Shown here piece by piece: positions 1 to 6,391 of a stretch of DNA of 9,292 bases (positions are counted from its first letter, which is position 1; the number at the start of each line of letters is the position of its first letter). The position numbers and the translations under genes are program-made. The notes under the pieces are model-generated. The model searched no databases and was not told where the DNA came from. It saw only the letters and a list, made by a program, of their open reading frames with translations. This DNA comes from Phycisphaerae bacterium (GTDB lineage Bacteria; Planctomycetota; Phycisphaerae; SM23-33), in assembly GCA_022866005.1 (NCBI GenBank), contig JALHTV010000219.1, positions 1-9,292 on the forward strand, given 5' to 3'.

Positions 1-2
1 CC

Positions 3-851
3 CTGGCCAAGGCTGCGCTGGCGCTGTCCGGGCTGTCTCCCCAGGAGGCCCCCTGGCCTGAGGGGGTCACGCTCCAGGAGATGCTCCGCCGGTTCGGCGG
101 CGGGATCGAGCTGACGACCCTGGCCGCCATCCCCAAGGGCAGCGGGCTGGGCACCAGCAGCATCATGGGCGTGGTGATCCTGGCCGTCATCCAGCGCGTG
201 ATGGGGCGCACGCTGTCGCGCACCGAACTGTTCCACGGCGTGCTGCAACTGGAGCAGGCCCTGACCACCGGCGGCGGCTGGCAGGATCAGATCGGCGGGG
301 CCGTGGACGGTGTGAAGGTCATCACGACCGAGCCGGGCCTGGTGCCCGATGCGAAGATCCAGTACGTGCCCCCGGACGTGCTAGACCCCCGCACCAACAG
401 CGGCAGCACGCTGCTGTACTACACCGGCATCACGCGCCTGGCGAAGAACATTCTTCGGCAGGTCGTCGGGCGTCACCTCGACCGCGACCGCGCGGCCATG
501 GCCACCCTGCGCCGCCTGCACGCCTTCCCGCCCCACGTGGCCCAGGCCATGGCGAGCAAGGACCCGGTGGGCTTTGGCGAGCTCATCGACGTGGCCTGGC
601 GGTTGAACAAGGCCCTGGACCCCGACTCCAGCAACGAGCAGATCGAACACCTGCTCCGGCGGGTGCACCCCTATATCCACGGGGCCAAGCTGCTGGGGGC
701 CGGGGGCGGAGGGTTCCTGCTGATGGTCTGCAAGTCGCCGGCCGATGCCCTGGCCATCCGTCAACTGCTGGAGGCCGACCCCCCCAACGAGCGGGCGCGC
801 TTCTTCGACTTCGACGTCAGCACCGAGGGCCTGGTGGTCACGGTGTGCTGA
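3..851 (+). CDS. L-fucose kinase, GHMP-kinase C-terminal part (5'-truncated by window edge)
   Basis: The reading frame is open from the left edge, so the gene starts outside the window; 282 residues are visible. It would phosphorylate L-fucose to L-fucose-1-phosphate in the cytoplasm. The visible part is a GHMP kinase domain: the ATP-binding loop IPKGSGLGTSSI is at visible residues 43-54, the fucokinase-type GGGWQDQIGG follows at about 90-98, and the C-terminal glycine motif KLLGAGGGGFLLMV is at about 229-242. In Bacteroides-type FKP proteins this domain is fused behind a GDP-fucose pyrophosphorylase; whether that half is present here cannot be seen. The methionine at base 81 is only the first internal Met, because coding-quality sequence continues upstream of it. 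The gene converges on a sugar mutarotase, which supports a fucose role. A related heptose or galactose kinase is possible but less likely given the GGGWQDQ motif. Confidence 0.88.
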   Translation: MAKAALALSGLSPQEAPWPEGVTLQEMLRRFGGGIELTTLAAIPKGSGLGTSSIMGVVILAVIQRVMGRTLSRTELFHGVLQLEQALTTGGGWQDQIGGAVDGVKVITTEPGLVPDAKIQYVPPDVLDPRTNSGSTLLYYTGITRLAKNILRQVVGRHLDRDRAAMATLRRLHAFPPHVAQAMASKDPVGFGELIDVAWRLNKALDPDSSNEQIEHLLRRVHPYIHGAKLLGAGGGGFLLMVCKSPADALAIRQLLEADPPNERARFFDFDVSTEGLVVTVC

Positions 852-860
852 CGAAGGCGC

Positions 861-892
861 CCACACGGGCGGCGAGGGCTTAGTCCGTGTGG
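861..892. repeat. Inverted repeat between convergent genes
   Basis: CCACACGG (861-868) and CCGTGTGG (885-892) form a perfect 8-bp inverted repeat with a 16-base loop in the short gap between the fucokinase stop and the oppositely oriented mutarotase. The right arm lies within the last mutarotase codons (His-Thr-Asp). It could act as a bidirectional transcription stop for the converging genes, but there is no U-tract on either side, so that role is only a guess. Confidence 0.35.
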
Positions 893-1203
893 AAGAACTC
901 TTCCATCGGCGCCCACCAGGTGCCCTCGGGGGCTGAGTCCACCGGCTGCTGGCAGGGGGCGGTGAGCTTCCACCATTTCTGGGTCACCGGATCGGCGGCC
1001 ATCGTGGCCATGTCGGCCTCGTAGTCGCGACCGTGGTACTCGTAGTAACCGAACAACAGCCCGTCGCGGTAGAAGATGGTGTAGTTGCGGATGTGACAAC
1101 CGCGGATCCTCTTCAGCACCTCGGGCCAGACGGCCGCATGAAGGCGATTGTACTCCTCCAGCTTCTCGGGACGCAGGCGGATGACGTGACCGTATCGCTT
1201 CAT
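880..1203 (-). CDS. L-rhamnose / L-fucose mutarotase (RhaM/DUF718 family)
   Basis: This 107-residue protein matches the full length of the RhaM (E. coli YiiL) family, which interconverts alpha and beta anomers of 6-deoxyhexoses in the cytoplasm. The family's catalytic pair is visible as Tyr18 and His22 in EEYNRLH, followed by the conserved VWPE (25-28), NYTIF (40-44) and QKWWK (75-79) motifs. The ATG at 1203 is chosen because GAGGAG lies 7 bases upstream; longer in-frame extensions run antiparallel through the ATPase gene and have no family match. Members of this same family are also annotated as type 2 L-fucose mutarotases. Because the gene faces a fucokinase, fucose is at least as likely a substrate as rhamnose. 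It lies 98 bases downstream of the Ca2+-ATPase on the same strand, but the functions are unrelated and it may have its own promoter. Confidence 0.9.
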   Translation of the reverse strand: MKRYGHVIRLRPEKLEEYNRLHAAVWPEVLKRIRGCHIRNYTIFYRDGLLFGYYEYHGRDYEADMATMAADPVTQKWWKLTAPCQQPVDSAPEGTWWAPMEEFFHTD

Positions 1204-1237
1204 GGAACGCTCCTCGGATTCCGATGCCGTGGCCAGG

Positions 1238-1266
1238 GGTATATCATCTCCGCGCCGCCGCGTCGA
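1238..1266 (-). promoter_or_regulatory. Candidate promoter for the mutarotase
   Basis: Read on the minus strand, TCGACG (1261-1266) is separated by 17 bases from TATACC (1238-1243), each matching the sigma70 -35 and -10 consensus at 4 of 6 positions. It sits 35 bases ahead of the mutarotase start, in the 98-base gap behind the ATPase. The match is weak and the gene could instead be read through from the ATPase. Confidence 0.25.
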
Positions 1267-1301
1267 GATCCTCTCTGCGGTGGTTCGATCGCCCCCGGCT
1301 G

Positions 1302-3977
1302 CTACCGCACCTGCGTCGTGCGGGCGCGGACCGCCTTGTAGGCCTCGAAGGCCGCAAACGGAATCAACGAGCAGCCTACGGCCACAGCCCACTGCTGGCC
1401 GGTGAGCCAGGCCGTGCCGAACACCCCCCGCAGCGGGCTCCCCAGCACCGTCGCCACGGCGATGACCGCACTGATGCCCAGGGCGAGCAGCAACTGCGGG
1501 TTGGTCCGCGGATCGATCCGCCAGAAGTTCTGAGTCTCGCTGCGGAAGCTGTACGCCCGGCTCAGCTCGGCCAGCGCCAACGTGATAAACGCCATCGTCT
1601 CGGCCACCCGGTCCTCCTGGCCGATGGGCAGGTCCCACTGCTTCCCGGCCAGGAAGCTCAGCAGAACCGCGGCGGCGATGAAGACGGCGTTGAAGCCGAT
1701 CACGCTCAGGTGCAGGGCGCCGACGATGCCTTCGCGGGCCTTGCGCGGCCGGCGACGCATGACGCCCGGCTCGGGCGGGTCCACACCCAGCGCCAAGGCC
1801 GGCAGGCCGTCGGTGATGAGGTTGATCAGCAGGATCTGCACCGGGGCCAGCGGGGAGGCGAAGCCCAACAGGATGGGAATGAACACCACCAGCACCTCGC
1901 CCACGTTGCACGCGAGCAGGTACAGCACGAACTTGCGGATGTTGTCGAAGATCGCCCGTCCCTGCTCGATGGCCTCGACGATCGTGGCGTAGTTATCGTC
2001 GGCCAGGACCATGTCGGCGGTTTCCTTGGCGACGTCGGTGCCGGTGACGCCCATGGCCAGGCCGATGTCGGCGCGCTTGATCGCGGGGGCGTCGTTCACG
2101 CCGTCGCCCGTGACGGCCACCACCTCCCCCCGCGCCTGGAAGGCCTGGACGATCCGCAGCTTCTGCTCGGGGTGCACGCGGGCAAAGACGCGAATGTGAC
2201 CGATCCGCTGCTGGAGCTCCTGGTCGGTCATGGCTTCCAGCTCGCCGCTGCTCACGACCTGCTCACCCTCACCCAGCATGCCGAGCTGCTCGGCGATCGC
2301 GCGGGCGGTGGCGGCATTGTCTCCGGTGACCATGACGGTGGAGATGCCCGCCGAGCGGGCCTCCTCCAGCGCCCGCCGCACCTGGGGCCGCGGCGGGTCG
2401 ATCAACCCCATCAGGCCCACGAAGACCAGCTCGTTCTCATCGGCGGGCTCGATGCGGCCGGGCTCCTCCAGGTCCCGCCAGGCGAAGCCCAGCACCCGCA
2501 GGGCCGAGCCAGCCATGGCCGTCAGCTCCCGGGCAATGGTGTCCTTCTGCCGGTCCGACAGCCCCTCCACGCGCCCGCCGATCAGGACGTGCGTGCATCG
2601 GTGCAGCAGCACGTCGGGAGCGCCCTTGACCATGAGGCGCGTCCGGCCGTCGACGCGGTTCAGCGTGCTCATCAGCTTCCGCGCGGAGCTGAACGGCAGC
2701 TCATCCACGCGCGGGTGCCGGTGGCGTAGCTCCTCGCTGCCGGTCGGCTGGGTGTTAACGTACTCCACCAGCGCCAGCTCGGTCGGCTCACCGAACCGCC
2801 GCCCGTGGGCGTCGACCCGCGCATCATTGCACAGCGCCGCCACGGCCAGCAGGTCGTCCCGGCCGGGACAGTCGGCCCAACGCCGGGCAGTGAGGATCTG
2901 CTCGGCCGTGACGGCCTTGGTGACGGTCATGCGGTTTTCGGTGAGCGTGCCGGTCTTGTCGGTGCAGATGCAGGTCGCGCAGCCCAGCGTCTCGACGGCC
3001 GGGAGCCTGCGGACGATGGCGTGGTGGCGGCTCATGCGGTACACGCCCAGGGCCAGCACGATCGTCGTCACCGCGGGCAGCCCCTCGGGGATCGCGGCCA
3101 CCGCCAGGCTCACCGACGTCATGAACAGGCGCTGCACGACGTCCAGCATGGGCTGGCCCTGCGGCCGCAGCAGACTCCAAAGCAATCCCGATACGAACAC
3201 CATCGCGCAGGTCACCAGCGTCAAGACGCCCAGCAGCTTGCCCAGGCCGGCCAGGTTCCGCTGGAGCGGCGTGACGGTGGCCGGGGCCTCCTGGAGCAGC
3301 GCGGCGATGTGCCCGATCTGCCGGTCCATGCCCGTGGCCACGACCAGCCCCCGCCCGCGCCCGTAGGTCACGTGTGTGCCGGCGTAGGCCATGTCGGCGC
3401 GCTCAGCCAGGGTGGTCCGGGCTGCAAGGGGGCCCGTGGACTTCTCCACGGCCACGGACTCACCGGTCAGGCTGGCCTCGTCGATCTGGAGGTTGTAGGC
3501 CTCGATGAGCCGCAGGTCGGCGGGGATCGCGTCACCGTCGCGGAGGACCACGACGTCGCCCGGCACCAAGTCCTGCGAGGGCACCTGAAGCTGGCGGCCG
3601 CCGCGCAGGACCTCGCAGACCGGCACGGACATCTTCTTGAGCGCCTCCAGGGCCCGGTCGGCCTTGTGCTCCTGGAAGACACCCAGCACGGCGTTGAGCA
3701 CCAGGATGGCCAGGATCACGACGGCGTCGGTAATCTCCCCCAGCAGGAACGACACCCCGCAGGCCGCCACCAGGACCAAGACCAGGACGTCCTTGAACTG
3801 GCCCAGGAACATCGCCAGCAGGGTCCGCTTGGCGGCCTCGGGCAGGACGTTGGGGCCGAACCGCTCGAGCCGAGAGGCGGCCTCCCCCTCGGCCAGGCCG
3901 GCGGCCAGATCGCTGGCGACGGCCTGGGCAGCCTGGTCGGCGGTCAGAACATGCCAGTCGGTCACTTCCGCGGGCAC
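1302..3977 (-). CDS. P2A-type Ca2+-transporting ATPase (SERCA/PacL-like)
   Basis: This 891-residue integral membrane pump hydrolyses ATP to export a cation, most likely Ca2+. In order it shows a cation-ATPase N-domain (about residues 5-60), the actuator-domain LTGES (170-174), the TM4 motif PEGLPA (297-302), the phosphorylation loop DKTGTLT (340-346), KGAPD (451-455) in the nucleotide-binding domain, TGDN (551-554) and the hinge GDGVNDAP (624-631). Residues equivalent to SERCA's calcium ligands are present: Glu298 in TM4, Asn691 and Glu694 in NVGE of TM5, Asn719, Thr722 and Asp723 in NLITD of TM6, and an acidic residue in TM8, Glu804 of ALAEL. The GTG at 3977 is preferred over an ATG 17 codons upstream because it follows a perfect AGGAGG by 7 bases and the extra residues look non-family. 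Mn2+ as an alternative substrate cannot be excluded. No regulator is adjacent. Confidence 0.95.
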   Translation of the reverse strand: MPAEVTDWHVLTADQAAQAVASDLAAGLAEGEAASRLERFGPNVLPEAAKRTLLAMFLGQFKDVLVLVLVAACGVSFLLGEITDAVVILAILVLNAVLGVFQEHKADRALEALKKMSVPVCEVLRGGRQLQVPSQDLVPGDVVVLRDGDAIPADLRLIEAYNLQIDEASLTGESVAVEKSTGPLAARTTLAERADMAYAGTHVTYGRGRGLVVATGMDRQIGHIAALLQEAPATVTPLQRNLAGLGKLLGVLTLVTCAMVFVSGLLWSLLRPQGQPMLDVVQRLFMTSVSLAVAAIPEGLPAVTTIVLALGVYRMSRHHAIVRRLPAVETLGCATCICTDKTGTLTENRMTVTKAVTAEQILTARRWADCPGRDDLLAVAALCNDARVDAHGRRFGEPTELALVEYVNTQPTGSEELRHRHPRVDELPFSSARKLMSTLNRVDGRTRLMVKGAPDVLLHRCTHVLIGGRVEGLSDRQKDTIARELTAMAGSALRVLGFAWRDLEEPGRIEPADENELVFVGLMGLIDPPRPQVRRALEEARSAGISTVMVTGDNAATARAIAEQLGMLGEGEQVVSSGELEAMTDQELQQRIGHIRVFARVHPEQKLRIVQAFQARGEVVAVTGDGVNDAPAIKRADIGLAMGVTGTDVAKETADMVLADDNYATIVEAIEQGRAIFDNIRKFVLYLLACNVGEVLVVFIPILLGFASPLAPVQILLINLITDGLPALALGVDPPEPGVMRRRPRKAREGIVGALHLSVIGFNAVFIAAAVLLSFLAGKQWDLPIGQEDRVAETMAFITLALAELSRAYSFRSETQNFWRIDPRTNPQLLLALGISAVIAVATVLGSPLRGVFGTAWLTGQQWAVAVGCSLIPFAAFEAYKAVRARTTQVR

Positions 3978-3984
3978 GCGTCGG

Positions 3985-3990
3985 CCTCCT
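3985..3990 (-). promoter_or_regulatory. Shine-Dalgarno site that fixes the ATPase start
   Basis: AGGAGG on the minus strand lies 7 bases before the GTG at 3977. No comparable site precedes the in-frame ATG at 4028, so this site decides the start and gives an 891-residue protein rather than 908. Confidence 0.8.
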
Positions 3991-4052
3991 GAGGCAGGGA
4001 CGGGACCCCACCGGGCTTGCCACGGCATCGCCCCGGCGAGCCGGGCAGGCGT

Positions 4053-4081
4053 ACGTTAAGACCGGCGGGGGCAAGGGTCAA
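4053..4081 (-). promoter_or_regulatory. Candidate promoter for the Ca2+-ATPase
   Basis: On the minus strand TTGACC (4076-4081, 5 of 6 matches to the -35 consensus) is followed after exactly 17 bases by TAACGT (4053-4058, 3 of 6 to the -10). This would give a leader of about 70 bases before the ATPase start. The -35 overlaps the stop codon of the small truncated gene upstream. The -10 is poor, so the call is tentative. Confidence 0.3.
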
Positions 4082-4242
4082 CCGAAATCGAACGGGCGGG
4101 CAAACAGCCTGGAACGCAGGGGGGCGGCCTGGTCCTGCTGACGGGCCAGGAAGTCGCGGGCGGCATCCACGAAGGTGTTGTACGCCAGGGCCGGTATGAC
4201 CAGCGGATCACCGGGTCTAACTTTGCGGAGGGCGTCGGTCAT
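4078..4242 (-). pseudogene. Truncated N-terminal remnant of a cassette protein (KVRPGDPLVIPA type)
   Basis: A 54-residue reading frame starts MTDALRKVRPGDPLVIPA, continues through ALAYNTFVDAARDFLARQQ and stops at a TGA at 4078. The opening, with RPGDPLVIP followed about five residues later by YNTFVDAARD, is one I recall as the N-terminus of longer (about 150-200 residue) uncharacterised proteins that recur in planctomycete and related metagenomic contigs, beside phage-tail-like or structural proteins. Here the frame ends soon after the arginine/glutamine-rich stretch, so the rest of the protein is missing. There is no well-placed ribosome site: the nearest, AAGGA, is about 15 bases from the ATG. 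The word GGTCATG that spans the start codon recurs on the far side of the methyltransferase gene, as if the 5' flank had been separated by an insertion. The family resemblance is from memory; a short functional protein is the alternative. Confidence 0.5.
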
Positions 4243-4268
4243 GGTAGATTCTGATTCTGTCCTTGGGA
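4237..4268. repeat. Left flanking direct repeat of the methyltransferase segment
   Basis: GGTCATG (4237-4243) and CCTTGGGA (4261-4268) lie 17 bases apart here. The same two words occur abutted and in the same order, GGTCATGCCTTGGGA, at 5160-5174 just beyond the methyltransferase stop. The intervening 17 bases contain a tandem GATTCTGATTCTG (4247-4259). This may be one copy of a duplicated target, interrupted or decayed. Confidence 0.4.
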
Positions 4269-4295
4269 CCTGAGAGCTGACTTCGGGGAGCTGGT

Positions 4296-5156
4296 ATGAA
4301 AGCTGGACACCTTGCCTTGCTTTGCGTTGACGGAAAGGTGAATGTCGCCTTTGAGGGGCGCAAAGAAGGGGCAGAGCTCTTGGATGGTGTTCTGCTTGCT
4401 GGGGAGCGCCCGGTTGGCCAAGTCCGTGGGGGAGTAGCCAGCTTTGTTGCGCAGGACCAGTGGCCCCAAGAGAAAACGGAGAAGCTCAGACAGAGTGGGT
4501 TCACCCTGCGAAAGCTCCGCGATCCGCAGTTTGCTGATGATGTGCGACACGAACCTTTGGTGAATGCCCTTCTGCACGCCGATGGTCCGGTCCTTGAGAT
4601 TGCCGCCGGGCCTAGTGGAGGGCACTTCCCCTTGCTCCTGCGCCACCGACCCGACACTGATCTGCTGGTCAATGACATCTCGCCAGGAATCCTCGGACTC
4701 TGGCGCGACTCGCTGGATGCACAAGGTGCTGGCCCCAATGTCTCCTTGGTTGCCTTCGATGCTACGGCGATGCCGTTGCGCGACGGGCACTTCGCTGGTA
4801 TCTCCTCCGTCCTCGGGTTTGGGAGCGTTTCGCCTTGCCAAAAGGCTATTCGTGAGGCGCACCGAGTGCTTCGACATGGCGGCGTGCTCTGTGCGACTGA
4901 ACTGGTCATGTCGGCCAATACGGTTGAGCAGATGCCGACCAGCGTGCGCGACTCGTGGATGGAACGCATACCCATAACGCAACTCGGGCTCAGAGCGTAC
5001 CTGGAGAATGAAGGATTCCTGGTTGAGACATACCGACGGGACTACCTTCGCGACGGGGACCCGGCTGAAGACCCGCCTGCAAAGGTCGCTGCGGAACACG
5101 GACTGACGCTGCGCTGGGAAAGCGAATGGATCGTGGCCCGCAAGTGCCACTCGTGA
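4296..5156 (+). CDS. SAM-dependent class I methyltransferase with Trm112-like N-terminus
   Basis: This 286-residue cytoplasmic enzyme would transfer a methyl group from S-adenosylmethionine to an unknown acceptor. The Rossmann fold is clear: motif I VLEIAAGPSGGHF (99-111), the acidic post-I residue Asp127 in LLVNDIS, FDATAMPLRDGHF (154-166) and EAHRVLRHGGVL (187-198), as in the Methyltransf_11/UbiE-like group. Residues 1-51 have the spacing of a Trm112-like zinc ribbon (LL.C..G through GVLL, then a GV..FV end), but three of the four expected cysteines appear as Gly13, Ala35 and Arg38; only Cys10 remains. The ATG follows GGGGAG by 5 bases. Sampled 60-base blocks run about 55-63% G+C, below the flanking genes, and it stands alone, opposite in strand to the two damaged genes beside it. 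All this suggests acquisition by transfer. The substrate cannot be inferred. Confidence 0.85.
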   Translation: MKAGHLALLCVDGKVNVAFEGRKEGAELLDGVLLAGERPVGQVRGGVASFVAQDQWPQEKTEKLRQSGFTLRKLRDPQFADDVRHEPLVNALLHADGPVLEIAAGPSGGHFPLLLRHRPDTDLLVNDISPGILGLWRDSLDAQGAGPNVSLVAFDATAMPLRDGHFAGISSVLGFGSVSPCQKAIREAHRVLRHGGVLCATELVMSANTVEQMPTSVRDSWMERIPITQLGLRAYLENEGFLVETYRRDYLRDGDPAEDPPAKVAAEHGLTLRWESEWIVARKCHS

Positions 5157-5159
5157 GCG

Positions 5160-5174
5160 GGTCATGCCTTGGGA
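5160..5174. repeat. Right flanking direct repeat of the methyltransferase segment
   Basis: GGTCATGCCTTGGGA begins 4 bases after the methyltransferase stop codon. Its two halves are both found in the same order at 4237-4243 and 4261-4268, on the other side of the gene. Together they bracket about 0.9 kb containing only this gene. Confidence 0.4.
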
Positions 5175-5240
5175 GTCAGCCGAAGCGTTTGCCTGTATTC
5201 CTTTCTTCAGTGTGCCAACCAAGCGGGCTCTCCGTCATTT

Positions 5241-5309
5241 GCTCCCGATCACGCTGAAGTCGCCCTGCTACGGAGGCGGGATGCTGATCCCAAGCAGGCC
5301 GAAGTCGCC
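5241..5309 (-). repeat. Degenerate tandem repeat at the end of the damaged gene
   Basis: Two 24-base stretches, 5286-5309 and 5241-5264, match at 19 of 24 positions and are offset by 45 bases (15 codons). On the minus strand they encode GDFGLLGI before the TAG at 5268-5270 and, in the same frame after it, GDFSVIGS, followed by Lys and a TGA at 5235-5237. The stop therefore separates two versions of the protein's C-terminal motif. Confidence 0.5.
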
Positions 5310-5698
5310 TTCCTCGTAGACCTTCTCCACGCAGACGGCCGCGCCCATACGGGCCCGTAGGGGGGCGCTTGACGATCATCGCTCCGTCGCCAAAGCTTTG
5401 GAGCGTCGGTGACTTGGCTGAGGCGTCCTCAACGTCCTCGTAGCGGACCCACAGGCCTGCCCGCCGAAGCCCAGAGCGCGTCGAGGGGCGGAGGCAGGTA
5501 CTCCCAGCCCTTCTTGTCGATGCCGCTGATGTCGCCGATGGTGATGCCGGTGCGGTTGGGATTAGCCGCGAAGGGCAGGGTCAGCTCGGCGAATTCCCAA
5601 CCCGTGCTCTCACCGCCACTTCCGCCCAGGAACAGCAGCTCCCCGGGCGCGAACTGGCAGGCGTTCTCCCCGAGCATCCCCCTCATCGCATGACCCAT
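5268..5698 (-). pseudogene. Frameshifted C-terminal remnant of a phage-tail-like/structural cassette protein
   Basis: Joined across frames, the minus strand encodes FAPGELLFLGGSGG, PFAANPNRTGITIGDISGI, DKKGWEYL, then WVRYEDVEDASAK, then IVKRP, then AVCVEKVYEEGDFGLLGI and a TAG. I recall this order (GE-LLFLG, FAA-PN-TG, GIDKKGWEYLWVRY, VKRP, VYVEKVYE-GDF) as the C-terminal half of an uncharacterised protein common in planctomycete and metagenomic contigs, often next to the RPGDPLVIPA protein. Two lesions break it. About 43 extra bases (5452-5494) sit between GWEYL and WVRY. One surplus base in a six-G run (5360-5365, six C on the coding strand) shifts the frame after VKRP. Removing both gives one continuous frame. 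The N-terminal half is missing; the frame simply begins with an ATGA overlap at the stop of the secreted-protein gene. Sequencing or assembly error could explain the homopolymer lesion but hardly the 43 bases. Confidence 0.7.
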
Positions 5699-6345
5699 TG
5701 CTCCTCAGCCAGTTGCAGGGCCGTGTGCGAGCGGTCGGCGGCCTCAACGGAGATCCGGTAGTGGCGCTGGAGCGTCTTAGCCAGGATGATCTTGTCCTTG
5801 ACGACCTCCACCTGCTTGCCGAACGCGTCGGTCTCCTTCACGCGGATGGGCTTGGGCAGCTTGAGTTCCACCGTCTCCCCGCTGAGCCCGCTGACGAAGA
5901 CGTCGAAGGCCGCGGCGCTGGGGTCGAAGTCGTTCCAGATCGCCACGCCCTCCTTGGCGTTCTCCTGGCCCTGGAGCAGCCGGCCGGCCATGTCCGAGAG
6001 GTCCAGCAGCAGCGGATCGTTGGCCACCTCCTTGATCGCCTGGAAGGCCGACCCGGGGATGTTCCGTCCCGCGCGGAGGAGTTCGCCGGTGTCCGTGTAG
6101 AGGATGAACTCCGGCACGAAGACGCGGTCCTGGCCGGTCGTGTTGGTGATCTTGTAGCGCATGTACCAGAAGGTGCGCGGGGCGCCCTCGCCGCTGGCGG
6201 TCACCTGGATGGGCAGGATGTCCCCGAAACTCGCCTCCAGTTGCCAGTGGGTGACGATCTCCGCCGGCTTGGGCGCGGTCACCGCCTGGCCCACTCCCAG
6301 CGCGATCATCGCCGCAGCCAGCAGCCCCGCTGCACGCAGTCTCAT
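5683..6345 (-). CDS. Secreted conserved protein of unknown function
   Basis: The protein has 220 residues. It begins with a typical Sec signal peptide: MRLR, a hydrophobic run at about 6-19 and a likely cleavage after AVTA (21-24). The mature part is beta-rich and soluble, with WYMRYKITNTTGQDRVFVPE (60-79), TDTGELLRAG (84-93) and AIWNDFDP (135-142), and it ends EEQWVMR. Such WYM..Y.ITN.TGQD proteins recur, as I remember, as exported hypothetical proteins in Planctomycetes. The 'TNTTGQD' and 'SGLSGET' segments suggest an Ig-like or similar beta-sandwich fold, but no enzyme motif is visible. The ATG at 6345 is chosen over one 31 codons upstream because it begins the signal peptide and follows GGGAG by 8 bases. 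The stop overlaps, by ATGA, an ATG of the damaged gene that follows. No function is proposed. Confidence 0.8.
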   Translation of the reverse strand: MRLRAAGLLAAAMIALGVGQAVTAPKPAEIVTHWQLEASFGDILPIQVTASGEGAPRTFWYMRYKITNTTGQDRVFVPEFILYTDTGELLRAGRNIPGSAFQAIKEVANDPLLLDLSDMAGRLLQGQENAKEGVAIWNDFDPSAAAFDVFVSGLSGETVELKLPKPIRVKETDAFGKQVEVVKDKIILAKTLQRHYRISVEAADRSHTALQLAEEQWVMR

Positions 6346-6391
6346 CGTTCCGCTCCCAACCGGCCAGATCAGCCAGCCGCCGTGACCCATT

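Noticed and set aside
880..1911. A 343-codon minus-strand frame ending in the mutarotase
   Set aside because: Only its last 107 codons have family similarity and a ribosome site. The upstream part overlaps the ATPase gene in another frame and is an accidental extension.
1224..3992. Long plus-strand open frames (up to about 500 codons) over the ATPase gene
   Set aside because: They are antisense shadows caused by high G+C and lack of stops. They show low-complexity Arg/Gly/Ala/His-rich translations without any domain, while the minus strand carries every P-type ATPase motif.
3977..4028. ATG at 4028 as the ATPase start
   Set aside because: It has no Shine-Dalgarno and would add 17 residues unlike the family N-terminus. 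The GTG at 3977 has AGGAGG at 7 bases.
4239..5222. A 327-codon minus-strand frame covering the whole methyltransferase
   Set aside because: It has no recognisable motif, whereas the plus-strand frame has a complete SAM-binding fold and a good ribosome site.
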